Positions 34,250 through 42,966 of a stretch of DNA of 64,000 nt are shown here, piece after piece. The stretch comes from Salinicoccus sediminis (lineage in GTDB: Bacteria; Bacillota; Bacilli; Staphylococcales; Salinicoccaceae): assembly GCF_000986795.1 (NCBI RefSeq), contig NZ_LAYZ01000002.1, forward strand, positions 372,001-436,000. Reading direction: 5' to 3'. A model generated the notes under the pieces. It ran no database searches, was not told the origin of the DNA, and was given only the letters and a program-made list of their open reading frames with translations. Each line of letters starts with the position of its first letter. The first letter of the stretch is position 1. The position numbers and the translations under genes were made by a program.

Positions 34250-36025
34250 TTATTGATGCTTTTTAAGTTCCTCGGTCAGTTCGTCGTAATGCGGACTGTT
34301 GAGGAAGTTGTCGACTGAAATGTGCTTGGCATCCGGAACTTTGTTCTCAGCGCGCTCTGTCAGCACTTTCTGTGTGATGATGATGTCCTCATCACCTTTG
34401 AGCTGGTTGATTGCAGAGTTCGTGACATCGATATCAAGACCTGCTTTTTTGAACTTATTCTTTAACATACCCGCACCCATGGCACTTGAACCCATGCCTG
34501 CGTCACATGCAAAGACGACTTTGCCGACTTTGGAATAATCGAAACCGGCAGGCTCGCTCTCTGCGGCCTCTTTTGTTTGGGCTGGGTCCTGCTCCTCTTT
34601 GAGCTCTTCAAGCAGCTCGTCATATTTAGGGCTGTTGAGGAAGTTGTCGACTGAAATGTGTTTTGCTGTCGGAACTTTATTCTCGGCGCGCTCTGTCAGA
34701 GTTTTCTGCGTGATGATGATGTCCTCATCACCTTTGAGCTGGTTGATGGCGGAGTTCGTCACTTCGATATCAAGACCTGCTTTTTTGAACTTGTTCTTGA
34801 GCATGCCTGCGCCCATGGCACTTGAACCCATACCTGCATCACATGCAAAGATGATTTTATCCACGTTCTTGTAGTCGAATCCCACTTCAGTCGCTTCCGC
34901 TTCTTCCGCTTTGGTCAGGGAGCCGGCGACAGAGGATTTTTTGCCCTTGGATTCCTCCATCTGTGCTGTTGCAGTTTCGAGATCCGCTTCGTCCTTCTGT
35001 TTGGAGAATTTTAATATTGCTGCTGCGACAAGGAATGAAACGAGTGTTGCCGCCAGTATACCGAGGAGCATCGTCAGATATTCACCGCGCGGTGTCATTG
35101 CGATGTAAGCAAGGATACTGCCTGGTGCAGCCGGACCTGAAAGTCCGAAATCTAGCAGTGAAAATGTCAGTATGCCTGACGCACCGCCGAGGATTGCAGC
35201 AACCACGAGTGTCGGTTTCATCAGTATATACGGGAAGTATATCTCATGGATACCGCCGACGAAATGGATGATTGCCGCACCCGGTGCGGTTGCACGGGCG
35301 GTACCTTTGCCGAATATCATGTAGGCGAGAAGGATACCGAAACCTGGGCCGGGGTTGGATTCGAGTGTGAAGAGGATTGAACGGCCCACTTCACGTACTT
35401 CTTCAGATGCGAGCGGTGTCAGTACACCGTGGTTGATCGCATTGTTCAAAAAGAGCACTTTTGCCGGTTCGATGAAGATGCTGGCAATTGGCAGCAGCCC
35501 GGCATCGACGATTACATCGACCAGTCTGCCGAGAAGCTGCGTGAGCCAAGAGACAACCGGTCCGAGGCCATAGTAGCCGAACAGTGCAAGGAAGAATGCA
35601 AGGAAACCGGCCGAGAAGTTATTGACCAGCATCTCGAGCCCCTGGCGGATTCTGGGTACGAGTACGGCATCAACCTGTTTCATCAGATAACCGCCGAGCG
35701 GTCCCATGATCATGGCACCGAGCAGCATCGGAGAATCCGGGAATGCCGCAATGACACCCATCGTGGCCGTCGCACCGACGACACCGCCCCGTACATCACT
35801 GATGAGCTTACCGCCGGTGTAGGCGATGAGCAGCGGCAGCAGGTAGACGATCATCGGATCGACCATGGTCGCGAGGTCTTCGTTTGGGAACCAGCCGACA
35901 TCGATGAACATGGCTGTGATGAGCCCCCAGGCGATGAAGGCTGCGATGTTCGGCATGATCATACTGCTCAGAAATGAGCCGAACGCCTGTACTTTGCGGG
36001 AAATACCGCTTTTTTGTTCTGACAT
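34250..36025 (-). CDS. mtlA: Mannitol PTS permease with duplicated EIIB (EIICBB)
   Basis: The product is 591 residues, about 80-110 longer than usual Gram-positive MtlA (near 470-512). Residues 1-340 form the EIIC membrane channel (SFLSSMIMPNIAAFIAWG, FVGGIHEIYFPYIL). It is followed by two EIIB domains, residues 382-479 and 494-591, joined by a 14-residue linker. Each has the phosphocysteine loop FACDAGMGSSAMGAG (Cys395, Cys507), and about 86 of 98 positions agree. It imports and phosphorylates mannitol. ATG 36025 is chosen because AAGGGG is eight bases upstream; a GTG at 36034 overlaps that site. It is first in the operon, behind a visible promoter and MtlR operator. Confidence 0.93.
   Translation of the reverse strand: MSEQKSGISRKVQAFGSFLSSMIMPNIAAFIAWGLITAMFIDVGWFPNEDLATMVDPMIVYLLPLLIAYTGGKLISDVRGGVVGATATMGVIAAFPDSPMLLGAMIMGPLGGYLMKQVDAVLVPRIRQGLEMLVNNFSAGFLAFFLALFGYYGLGPVVSWLTQLLGRLVDVIVDAGLLPIASIFIEPAKVLFLNNAINHGVLTPLASEEVREVGRSILFTLESNPGPGFGILLAYMIFGKGTARATAPGAAIIHFVGGIHEIYFPYILMKPTLVVAAILGGASGILTFSLLDFGLSGPAAPGSILAYIAMTPRGEYLTMLLGILAATLVSFLVAAAILKFSKQKDEADLETATAQMEESKGKKSSVAGSLTKAEEAEATEVGFDYKNVDKIIFACDAGMGSSAMGAGMLKNKFKKAGLDIEVTNSAINQLKGDEDIIITQKTLTERAENKVPTAKHISVDNFLNSPKYDELLEELKEEQDPAQTKEAAESEPAGFDYSKVGKVVFACDAGMGSSAMGAGMLKNKFKKAGLDIDVTNSAINQLKGDEDIIITQKVLTERAENKVPDAKHISVDNFLNSPHYDELTEELKKHQ
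34253..34882 (-). repeat. Tandem duplication of the MtlA EIIB-coding segment
   Basis: Two 294-base units (34589-34882 and 34253-34546) encode the EIIB domain twice, separated by 42 bases of linker. The protein copies differ at about 12 of 98 positions and the DNA is clearly similar throughout. That indicates an in-gene duplication that is either recent or kept similar by conversion. Confidence 0.9.
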
Positions 36026-36073
36026 GTCTGTCACCCCTTGGAATATATTTATAAATATTTTATATGTAATTCA

Positions 36074-36102
36074 ATCATAGTAAGGGTATAGTACTATTAC
36101 AA
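36074..36102 (-). promoter_or_regulatory. mtlA promoter
   Basis: On the minus strand TTGTAA and TATGAT are 17 bases apart. Transcription would start about 40 bases before the mtlA start codon. The MtlR-type operator ends 17 bases upstream of the -35. Confidence 0.65.
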
Positions 36103-36119
36103 TAGGGACAAAATGCGAG

Positions 36120-36142
36120 TTTGGCACAGATTCAGTGACAAA
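36120..36142. promoter_or_regulatory. Probable MtlR operator
   Basis: TTTGGCAC-N7-GTGACAAA is an inverted repeat of the TTGNCAC/GTGNCAA form known for Bacillus MtlR sites. Its place just upstream of the -35 fits an activator. Confidence 0.7.
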
Positions 36143-36208
36143 AGGGGTTTTACGGCGCACCCCGTGCCGGAGCGCCGCATTAAAATTCTTGTAAGAAGAG
36201 GTGGCTTT

Positions 36209-37219
36209 ATGTTCGAATACCAGTCTGTGTATAAGCGGAATGCTTCCGGGCTTCACGGGAAGACGTTCTGGTATACTGTCTTGACGTTCATTCTGATCTA
36301 TGTGGCATTGATCGTCGTGGCATTACTGCTGATAAGCCCTGCGGCATTTTTCGATTCTGCGTGGGTGCTGCTTTGGATATTTCCGATGATCTTCGTCATT
36401 CTGCTGATTTCGGTCTTTGTAATCTATCCGGTCGGCATCGGTGTCCTGAGATTCTTTGCAAGTGCCTACAGGCAGAAAGAATATAAGTTCAAAGATGTCT
36501 TCATCACTTTCCAAAAAGGCAATTACAGCAAGGTGATCAAACTCAGTCTGCTGATGCTGCTCATCCATTTCGGATTTTCCTTAATCTATGGTTTCCTCGT
36601 GCAATTCATCGTGATGGCGATAAATACGCCGCTGATAGCAATCGGCGAGGGGATGTCGAGCGGAACCGGCCAGCCTTCAGGAGGGGAAATCGGTCTGATC
36701 ATTTCACTGGTCCTGCTCAATGTCCTGGTCATCGTCATCTCGTATATACCCTATATACTGATGGGAATCTACATGTTTCTTGCGTTCATGACATACATCG
36801 ACCAGCCGATGATCGCGACGCTGGATAAATTCAGGATTGCATGGGATGTGATGTTCAAAGCTGGCGGCGGCCTGATCCGTCTGATTGTGAGCAACTTCCT
36901 GCTGATGCTTTTGCCGACTGTCCTCTACGTCCTGATGTTTGCCGGAATTGCGATATTCGCAATAGCAGTGGATAATGAACAGACCCTTGGCTACATGATG
37001 ATAATCCTTGTGCCGCTGGCGGCACTCATCATCATCGCCCTGTTCTGCTACGTCATGTACTACATGACCGGCAGTCTCACGGCCTATTATTTCGAGTGCC
37101 GTGATGCGCTGGACAGGAGATACAGCGAAAGGCCGCAGAATCCTGTCAGGGATGACGGCTATGAAAGCAATGAAGAGGCACAGCGATACGATGAGGACGA
37201 TGGCCTGAGGCCGCTCTGA
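36209..37219 (+). CDS. Polytopic membrane protein, DUF975-like
   Basis: This 336-residue protein has about six membrane segments with long, strongly hydrophobic stretches near residues 18-45, 52-78, 105-130, 155-190, 220-265 and 268-300. It ends in a charged hydrophilic tail of about 40 residues. Pattern and length resemble DUF975 or glycerophosphodiester-associated membrane proteins, but the match is loose. ATG 36209 is preferred because AAGAGGTGG lies just upstream; the frame opens earlier inside the mtl control region. No function can be assigned. Confidence 0.65.
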   Translation: MFEYQSVYKRNASGLHGKTFWYTVLTFILIYVALIVVALLLISPAAFFDSAWVLLWIFPMIFVILLISVFVIYPVGIGVLRFFASAYRQKEYKFKDVFITFQKGNYSKVIKLSLLMLLIHFGFSLIYGFLVQFIVMAINTPLIAIGEGMSSGTGQPSGGEIGLIISLVLLNVLVIVISYIPYILMGIYMFLAFMTYIDQPMIATLDKFRIAWDVMFKAGGGLIRLIVSNFLLMLLPTVLYVLMFAGIAIFAIAVDNEQTLGYMMIILVPLAALIIIALFCYVMYYMTGSLTAYYFECRDALDRRYSERPQNPVRDDGYESNEEAQRYDEDDGLRPL

Positions 37220-37245
37220 CGATCGTGTCCATGGAGAGTTTTTTC

Positions 37246-37276
37246 AGATCGGGACTTCTTGGTCCCGATCTTTTTT
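37246..37276 (+). terminator. Intrinsic terminator
   Basis: AGATCGGGAC pairs with GTCCCGATCT around TTCTTG and runs into TTTTTT. Confidence 0.9.
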
Positions 37277-37340
37277 AATTCCTTGAAAATAATCAATTTA
37301 GGAGTAAACTTGTTATAAATGCATGGGAAGAGGTGGTAGA

Positions 37341-38258
37341 GTGAGTGAAAATAACAAAGGCATCATTTTTACGCTTGGAGCATACATAATATGGGGGTTC
37401 CTCCCCATCTACTGGAAACAGGTTGAACATATATCCCCCTATGAGATCATCTCACACCGGGTTTTCTGGTCTTTCATATTCATGATTGTCTTCATCATTG
37501 CCACAAACAGGCTGCGTCTTTTCAAAAAAGACCTGAAGTTCATTTTCAAAGAAAAAAAGAAGGTGGCGGCCCTTTTCTTCGCCTCGGCTGTCATCACGTC
37601 AAACTGGCTGGTCTATATCATTGCGGTGAACACCGGTCATATCCTCGATGCAAGTCTAGGCTATTATATCAATCCTCTGATCAGCATACTGTTTGGTTTC
37701 GCGCTGCTCGGTGAGCGTTTCTCCAGAGTCCAATGGATGGCAATCATCATCGTATTCGCGGGAGTCGCATATCTTGCCGCAGGTCTCGGAGCAGCTCCGT
37801 GGATTTCGCTCTACCTTGCGACATCGTTCAGTGTTTACGGTCTGATCAAGAAAGTGATCAACCTGGATGCCATTTTTGCACTGGCAGTTGAGACGTTCGT
37901 ACTGGCCCCTTTTGCACTGATTTTCATAGTCTTTCTGGAAGGCAGTGGGCAGGGGAATTTCGGATTCAACATCGACAGCCTGGTCATGATGGGCACGGGT
38001 GTCGCAACAGCGGTCCCGCTTCTGCTGTTTGCGCTGGGCGCCCAGCGGATAAGGCTGTCGCTGGTCGGTTTCCTGCAGTATTTTGCGCCGACGATCATGC
38101 TGCTCATTGGGGTGTTCATGTATGATGAGGCATTTACAGATATCCACAGAGTGGCATATATACTGATCTGGAGCGGGCTCATCCTCTATACGCTCAGCCG
38201 TTTCATGCAGATGCAGAAAAAAGCTGGGAAAAATCCACGGCGCCGCGTCTCCAGCTAG
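37341..38258 (+). CDS. rarD: RarD-type EamA-family transporter
   Basis: This 305-residue protein has ten membrane segments from two EamA repeats. The N-terminal pattern AYIIWGFLPIYWKQ followed by EIISHRVFWSFIFM is specific to RarD. The second repeat carries SFSVYGLIKK and LSLVGFLQYFAPT. RarD proteins are inner-membrane exporters or permeases of uncertain substrate, first noted in relation to chloramphenicol sensitivity. The start is GTG 37341, five bases after AAGAGGTGG; an ATG at 37323 would lie upstream of that site. Confidence 0.88.
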   Translation: MSENNKGIIFTLGAYIIWGFLPIYWKQVEHISPYEIISHRVFWSFIFMIVFIIATNRLRLFKKDLKFIFKEKKKVAALFFASAVITSNWLVYIIAVNTGHILDASLGYYINPLISILFGFALLGERFSRVQWMAIIIVFAGVAYLAAGLGAAPWISLYLATSFSVYGLIKKVINLDAIFALAVETFVLAPFALIFIVFLEGSGQGNFGFNIDSLVMMGTGVATAVPLLLFALGAQRIRLSLVGFLQYFAPTIMLLIGVFMYDEAFTDIHRVAYILIWSGLILYTLSRFMQMQKKAGKNPRRRVSS

Positions 38259-38331
38259 CATATCATTAGTTATGATGGGGGAATCGTGTTATGATTTATG
38301 GACAATTTGAGGTGTGAGGAGTTAAGAGGGA

Positions 38332-39144
38332 ATGAAAGTTTCAAAATATTTACTTACCACATTGACTGTTTCGCTCATCCTCGCCGGGTGTTCCGGAGCG
38401 GGTAAGGTGGAAGATGATATAAATGAAACATCAGGAGAAGCATCTGAGGCAGGCGGGCCGGATGAAGAGGTTGTCCCGACACAGACTGTAAAGGAAAAGC
38501 TTTCGCACATGGGAGAGACAGATGATGAAATACTCAATGCCGTCATCGGGCAGTCGCAGGACATAGAAAGTTATCAGGCGCTTCTGAACCTCGAAGGAAA
38601 GCTTGATGACGCCCGTCCTGAATCTCTTGATGCAGATGTCCGCTTCAGGGAAGGGAAGGAAGACGGGCCGCCTTCGCTGCATTTGAAATCAGGAGGAGAA
38701 GACCGCACCTTCTCGAAGGATGGGGAAACCTTCTATTACAACGGCACAGACTGGGTAAATATTTCCGATTCCGCGGGGGCCCGTTCCCTGTATCAGGTAA
38801 CCTACAACAACGCCGTGCTGTCACTTGCCGACATCAGGGATCATCTTGAGAAAGAAGAGGATGGCAATACGGTGACTTACAGTTACGACGGAAAGAGCGA
38901 GAAAGTGTTTGAGACGTTCAAACAGCTGTTCGCTGAAAATTTCGGCAATATCAGTCTCTCTGAAATAGACAACAATCTGGAAATTGAAGTGGATTCAAAA
39001 GAGCACACTATAAAGGAAATAGATTATGAAGCGGAGGGTGAGACGGAAACCGGTCCGTTCGAACTGACCGCCGATGTGGAATTCAGATCCTTCAACAGCA
39101 TCGATGATGATGATATAGAAATACCTGAAAAAGTCAGGAATTGA
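38332..39144 (+). CDS. Surface lipoprotein, DUF6612/LppX-like
   Basis: This 270-residue protein has a lipoprotein signal with lipobox LAGC (Cys20). An acidic, low-complexity linker follows (about 21-50, many E, D, G and S). The folded domain from about residue 70 has alternating strands such as FSKDGETFYYNGTDWVNI. This is the layout of extracellular DUF6612-type or LppX/LprG-like lipoproteins, some of which bind lipids. Function unknown. GAGG-rich sequence precedes the ATG. It is a single gene between rarD and a MarR regulator. Confidence 0.72.
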   Translation: MKVSKYLLTTLTVSLILAGCSGAGKVEDDINETSGEASEAGGPDEEVVPTQTVKEKLSHMGETDDEILNAVIGQSQDIESYQALLNLEGKLDDARPESLDADVRFREGKEDGPPSLHLKSGGEDRTFSKDGETFYYNGTDWVNISDSAGARSLYQVTYNNAVLSLADIRDHLEKEEDGNTVTYSYDGKSEKVFETFKQLFAENFGNISLSEIDNNLEIEVDSKEHTIKEIDYEAEGETETGPFELTADVEFRSFNSIDDDDIEIPEKVRN

Positions 39145-39218
39145 GCAGAAGCAGGGCAATGATACATTGTCCTGCTTCTCTTATATGTAATTAAAATTGA
39201 AGAAATATTAGAAAAACA

Positions 39219-39247
39219 GTTTAAATTTAAATTGAGTATGTTTAAAT
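39219..39247. promoter_or_regulatory. Repeated GTTTAAAT boxes before the MarR gene
   Basis: GTTTAAAT occurs at 39219-39226 and 39240-39247, 21 bases apart, which is two helical turns. The first lies within TTTAAATTTAAA, a perfect palindrome at the likely -10 (TTGAAG at 39197-39202 is a fitting -35). This looks like an autoregulatory MarR site. Confidence 0.5.
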
Positions 39248-39270
39248 AATATGAAAGGGGTGGAATAAAA

Positions 39271-39705
39271 TTGGTAGAAAATAATCATTTCTATAATCTT
39301 TTCAATTTAAACGAATCACTGACGAACTTATCAATGAGGCACTGGAATAAGACATTCGGGGAGGATGTCTCGCTCACCCAGCTGATTGTCCTCAATGAAC
39401 TACAGACATTCGGCAGGATGACACAGAATGAGCTTGCTGAGAAGATGGTGATCTCCAAGGGGGCGGTCAGCCAGATCATCAAAAACCTGGAAAACAAGGA
39501 ACTTGTCAAAAGGGAAGTGGAGGAGACGGACAGGCGGAACCGGTACCTGGTGATTGAGGAAAAGGGACTGGAAACAATCGCCCGGGCAGAAAAGCACGCC
39601 GAGAAACTGCGTGAAGAATACATGGATCTGATTCCCGACCGGGAACTTGAAAATTACATCGAAACACAGAGGAAATTTACGGAGTACTTAAAATCACATA
39701 TATGA
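39271..39705 (+). CDS. MarR-family transcriptional regulator
   Basis: This 144-residue protein has a MarR fold. Its DNA-binding region is MTQNELAEKMVISKGAVSQIIKNL (about residues 50-73) and the wing is EETDRRNRYLVIEEKG. The start is TTG 39271, nine bases after AAAGGGGTGG. It stands alone, convergent with the ABC exporter operon and separated from it by a terminator. Its target may be itself or distant genes. Confidence 0.87.
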   Translation: MVENNHFYNLFNLNESLTNLSMRHWNKTFGEDVSLTQLIVLNELQTFGRMTQNELAEKMVISKGAVSQIIKNLENKELVKREVEETDRRNRYLVIEEKGLETIARAEKHAEKLREEYMDLIPDRELENYIETQRKFTEYLKSHI

Positions 39706-39710
39706 CATGA

Positions 39711-39738
39711 AAAAGGCGATTCGTCAGAATCGCCTTTT
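39711..39738. terminator. Bidirectional terminator
   Basis: AAAAGGCGATTC-GTCA-GAATCGCCTTTT is a perfect stem with A and T tracts on both sides. It serves the MarR gene and the ABC operon. Confidence 0.92.
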
Positions 39739-39745
39739 CGCATGT

Positions 39746-40879
39746 TCATGAGGATGTTTTCCGTTTGTTCTCAAGAATCATCCCTATGATCAGAAATGCA
39801 ACCGTGTAGAGGACTGTGACCAGCATCGGGAATGCCGCTTCGCCCCATGTGATGTCCGGTTCCGCGTAGATCTGTGTGAAATGGTAGAGGGGAAGATACT
39901 GGGCGATATTTTGCGCCGTCTGCCCCATCACCTCGAACGGTATCATGATACCTGAGAGGAACGCCATGCCGATCGCGATAAAGTTTGCGAGCCCGTTGAT
40001 GATGAATTTGTTTGTCGTAAAAGCAGCAATTACATAGTGAATTGACAGGGTGAATGCAGTGATCAGGAGCAGCGCTGTGAACATTTTGCCAAGCGGCACA
40101 CCCGAAAGACTGTCCATGCGCAGTGCCAGTGCTCCGAAAAACATGAATGCGACGACGAACAGGCCGAAGACAATCTGTGACAGGATCATCTGGGACATGA
40201 AGGTGCTTGTCTTCATGGGAGAGACATTAATCCTCTGTTTCAGTTCAGGTGAATTGAACTCCGACATGATGTTGCCCACGAGTATGAGCAGGAAGAGCAT
40301 AATCCAGTACCCGGCAAAGTTGGTGTAGTTTCTCATATACTCAAAATTACTCTGTGCCTCGACATCCACCGATTCATGAATTTCTACATCTATACTGTCT
40401 GAAAGCAGCTCTGTGACCGCATCTGTGTGAAGTTCGCCCGTGGTGTCAAAATCCGCTTTAAGAAATGTGAAATACTGCCGGATGGCGGTCTGCATCTGCA
40501 AATGTTGTGTCGACCGCTGGTCTGCCGTAGTCTCGACGACCGGGCTGCCGGAAGTGAACCTTGATTCTGCATCTTCGGGAATGGTTATGAAACCGTCTAT
40601 GGCATTGAGGAATATCTTCTCCTCAAGCGCCTCAATATCCGGATTTTCCTCATTGGAGACCGTGACTTCGTTGTTTTCATCCAGGTAGTCGATCAGTCCC
40701 CGGCTGATTTCAGAACGGCTATTGTCGATGATGTCGATTCTCAGAGACTCTGAAGTATAGTTTTCACTTGAGTTGCCCAGTGAGAACATGACTGCAAAGA
40801 TGAAAAATGCAGAGAGCAGAATAACAATTAGAATTCTGTATTTCCAGAAGTGGAGGAGAATCCCTTTAAATACTGTCAT
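39746..40879 (-). CDS. ABC-2 type exporter permease, subunit B
   Basis: This 377-residue protein has one N-terminal membrane helix, a large extracytoplasmic domain (about residues 40-185), then five or six helices. That is the topology of ABC-2/YhaP-like exporter permeases. It overlaps the preceding permease gene by 14 bases and is third in the operon ATPase-permease-permease. Related systems export drugs, bacteriocins or lipids. The substrate is unknown. Confidence 0.85.
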   Translation of the reverse strand: MTVFKGILLHFWKYRILIVILLSAFFIFAVMFSLGNSSENYTSESLRIDIIDNSRSEISRGLIDYLDENNEVTVSNEENPDIEALEEKIFLNAIDGFITIPEDAESRFTSGSPVVETTADQRSTQHLQMQTAIRQYFTFLKADFDTTGELHTDAVTELLSDSIDVEIHESVDVEAQSNFEYMRNYTNFAGYWIMLFLLILVGNIMSEFNSPELKQRINVSPMKTSTFMSQMILSQIVFGLFVVAFMFFGALALRMDSLSGVPLGKMFTALLLITAFTLSIHYVIAAFTTNKFIINGLANFIAIGMAFLSGIMIPFEVMGQTAQNIAQYLPLYHFTQIYAEPDITWGEAAFPMLVTVLYTVAFLIIGMILENKRKTSS

Positions 40880-41921
40880 ATTGTTTCCTCCTCAATGAAA
40901 GTAATGTGATGGAGAAAAAGACGGCCGCATACCCGATCAGCATGCCGATGGTCGCCCAGTAGTCATCATAGTTGCCGAGGAAATTGATTTTATACATCGT
41001 ATCCGTAAGTCTTGCAAGCGGGTTGAGCGTATTCACCCATGTCAGGTTATTTTCTATGAGGATGATTTTTATGAAAGGCCCCATGAGTCCTGACAGTGCG
41101 GCAAGCCCGATGATGAATATTACTGACACCGTGGTTTTCATACCGGCGTTGATTTTCGGGAGAAGCCCGATGATCAGCCCGAGTCCGATCCCGGTCAGGT
41201 TGGCGATGAAAAGCAGTCCGAGTGTTGGCCCTAATTCCGTGAACAGATTGATCTTATACAGAATGATGATGACGGCCAATATTAAGAAATTCGTGGCCAG
41301 ATTGAGAATGAGTGCGCCGAGTACGCTGGCTGACAGAAATTTGACTTTACTGTAGGGGCTCGCTGCGAAACGTGCTCCCATGGGATCCAGGTTCGGCTGC
41401 ATCGACGACATGAATTCAATGCCGGAGAAGATGCCGTAGAACGCGATCATGGCAATCAAGGAATAGAAGAGCACAGCTTCCGGCTGGGCTTCCTGGCTGT
41501 TCTCTTCTATGAACTGGGCTTCAAAATCATAGTTTTCATAGGGTATGCCGGAGCCTGCGACCTTTTCAATCTGATTGATGACCATCTCGAGTACCGTCTG
41601 GTCGAAACCACTTTCGGTCACAAGCAGTGTGTTGTCTCCGTGTATATAACCTGAAATATCGCCCTGCTTCATTTCCGACACGGCTTCCTCTTCTGACATG
41701 ACGGTCATATTTATGAAATCAATCTCTTCAATCACTTCGGTCAATTCCTGGTCTTCCTGGATACCGACATCAATGTTTTCAAGTTCTCCGACCGTCATGT
41801 TTGAAGTCGCCATGATGAACAGGCCGGTGAGCAGCAGCGGATAGCAGAGTGTCCAGAACCAGAAACCGAAATCCTTGAAACTGATACTGACCAGATAATA
41901 GGTCATGCGGAATATATTCAT
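40866..41921 (-). CDS. ABC-2 type exporter permease, subunit A
   Basis: This 351-residue protein has the same layout as its downstream neighbour: helix 1 at about 20-42, an outer domain to about 150, then helices clustered between 155 and 345. The two permeases probably form a heterodimer. Its start codon overlaps the ATPase gene stop by one base (TGATG), so translation is coupled. Confidence 0.85.
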   Translation of the reverse strand: MNIFRMTYYLVSISFKDFGFWFWTLCYPLLLTGLFIMATSNMTVGELENIDVGIQEDQELTEVIEEIDFINMTVMSEEEAVSEMKQGDISGYIHGDNTLLVTESGFDQTVLEMVINQIEKVAGSGIPYENYDFEAQFIEENSQEAQPEAVLFYSLIAMIAFYGIFSGIEFMSSMQPNLDPMGARFAASPYSKVKFLSASVLGALILNLATNFLILAVIIILYKINLFTELGPTLGLLFIANLTGIGLGLIIGLLPKINAGMKTTVSVIFIIGLAALSGLMGPFIKIILIENNLTWVNTLNPLARLTDTMYKINFLGNYDDYWATIGMLIGYAAVFFSITLLSLRRKQYDSI

Positions 41922-42850
41922 CAGTCCCTCAACTCCTTGCCTGTAAGCTCCAGGAAGATGTCACTCAGGGTGGCCCGTTCGCTTGTGAGGTCCGTATACG
42001 TCAGATTGTTGGATTCTATGAACTTGATGAGATTAGCCAGGTTGTTCTCCTGCTTTTCGAAGTGGATGAGGTAGTTGTCGTTTTTGTTCGTCACTTTGAC
42101 AACATGGGGCAGTTCCGAAAGTCTTTTTTTCATCCCGGGGTCTTCTGTCAGAAAACCGACCTCCACCCTCTCCTGCGTGGAAATGGATTCCTGGAGCTGC
42201 CCGACTGTGCCCTGGGCGATATTGCGGCCCTGATCCATTATGACCATGCGGTCGCACAGCTGTTCCGCCTCTTCCAGATAGTGGGTCGTATAGATAACTG
42301 TCCTGCCGTCCGCCTTCATCTTTTTGACACCTTCAAGTATGAAATTCCTGCTCTGTGCGTCGACTGCAACGGTCGGTTCATCCATGAAGAGCAGTTCCGG
42401 CTTGTGGGCGATGCCGCAGGCGATGTTAAGCCGGCGCTTCAATCCGCCGGAGAGCTTGCCCGGGGTGAACCGACGGTATTTGTCCAGCCCCACGAAATCA
42501 ATCGCTTCCTCCACCAGCTTTTTCCGCTCTTTGCTGTTTTGAATGTACAGCCCGCAATAAAAATCAATATTTTCATAAACATTCAATTTATCGAAAATCG
42601 CCAGTTCCTGCGGTACAATGCCGATACGCCGCTTGACGTCGTTATTGTTGGAATCAACTCTCCTACCGAAGATTTCAATGTCACCGCTGTCAAATCTGAG
42701 CAGTGAAAGCATGCAGTTTATGGCCGTGGTCTTGCCGCAGCCGTTGGGACCGAGCAGACCGACGATCTCTCCGTCCTGCGCGTTGAATGAAAAATGGTCC
42801 AGTGCAATCAGTTCGTTGTATCTTTTGACAACTCCATCCATCATGATCAT
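41921..42850 (-). CDS. ABC exporter ATPase
   Basis: This 309-residue DrrA/CcmA-type ATPase has Walker A GLLGPNGCGKTTAIN (about 32-46), Q-loop VPQEL, signature LSGGLKRRLNIA (about 135) and Walker B LLFMDEPTVAVD. The D-loop variant TVAVD replaces the common TNGLD/TSGLD. The C-terminal part (about 215-309) is the extra domain seen in DrrA-type exporters. GGGGAGG lies eight bases upstream of the ATG. It leads an operon divergent from a two-component system that probably controls it. Confidence 0.92.
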   Translation of the reverse strand: MIMMDGVVKRYNELIALDHFSFNAQDGEIVGLLGPNGCGKTTAINCMLSLLRFDSGDIEIFGRRVDSNNNDVKRRIGIVPQELAIFDKLNVYENIDFYCGLYIQNSKERKKLVEEAIDFVGLDKYRRFTPGKLSGGLKRRLNIACGIAHKPELLFMDEPTVAVDAQSRNFILEGVKKMKADGRTVIYTTHYLEEAEQLCDRMVIMDQGRNIAQGTVGQLQESISTQERVEVGFLTEDPGMKKRLSELPHVVKVTNKNDNYLIHFEKQENNLANLIKFIESNNLTYTDLTSERATLSDIFLELTGKELRD

Positions 42851-42898
42851 TATGATTCCTCCCCGTTCAATCTTTGTTACATTAAGTTTATACTGTTA

Positions 42899-42927
42899 TT
42901 GAATCAGTTGTTAGTGTATAAAATAAT
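42899..42927 (+). promoter_or_regulatory. Promoter for the NarL-type two-component system
   Basis: TTGAAT and AATAAT are 17 bases apart on the plus strand, 40 bases before the kinase start codon. The same 116-base gap must hold the ABC operon promoter. Confidence 0.5.
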
Positions 42928-42966
42928 GATAAAGGGTGACAGATGTCATGAATCGGAGGTGAGGGT

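Noticed and set aside
34253-34882. Possible frameshifted or composite MtlA caused by an assembly repeat
   Set aside because: Both EIIB copies are intact, in frame, differ at about a dozen residues and are joined by a distinct linker, so a simple duplication artefact is unlikely.
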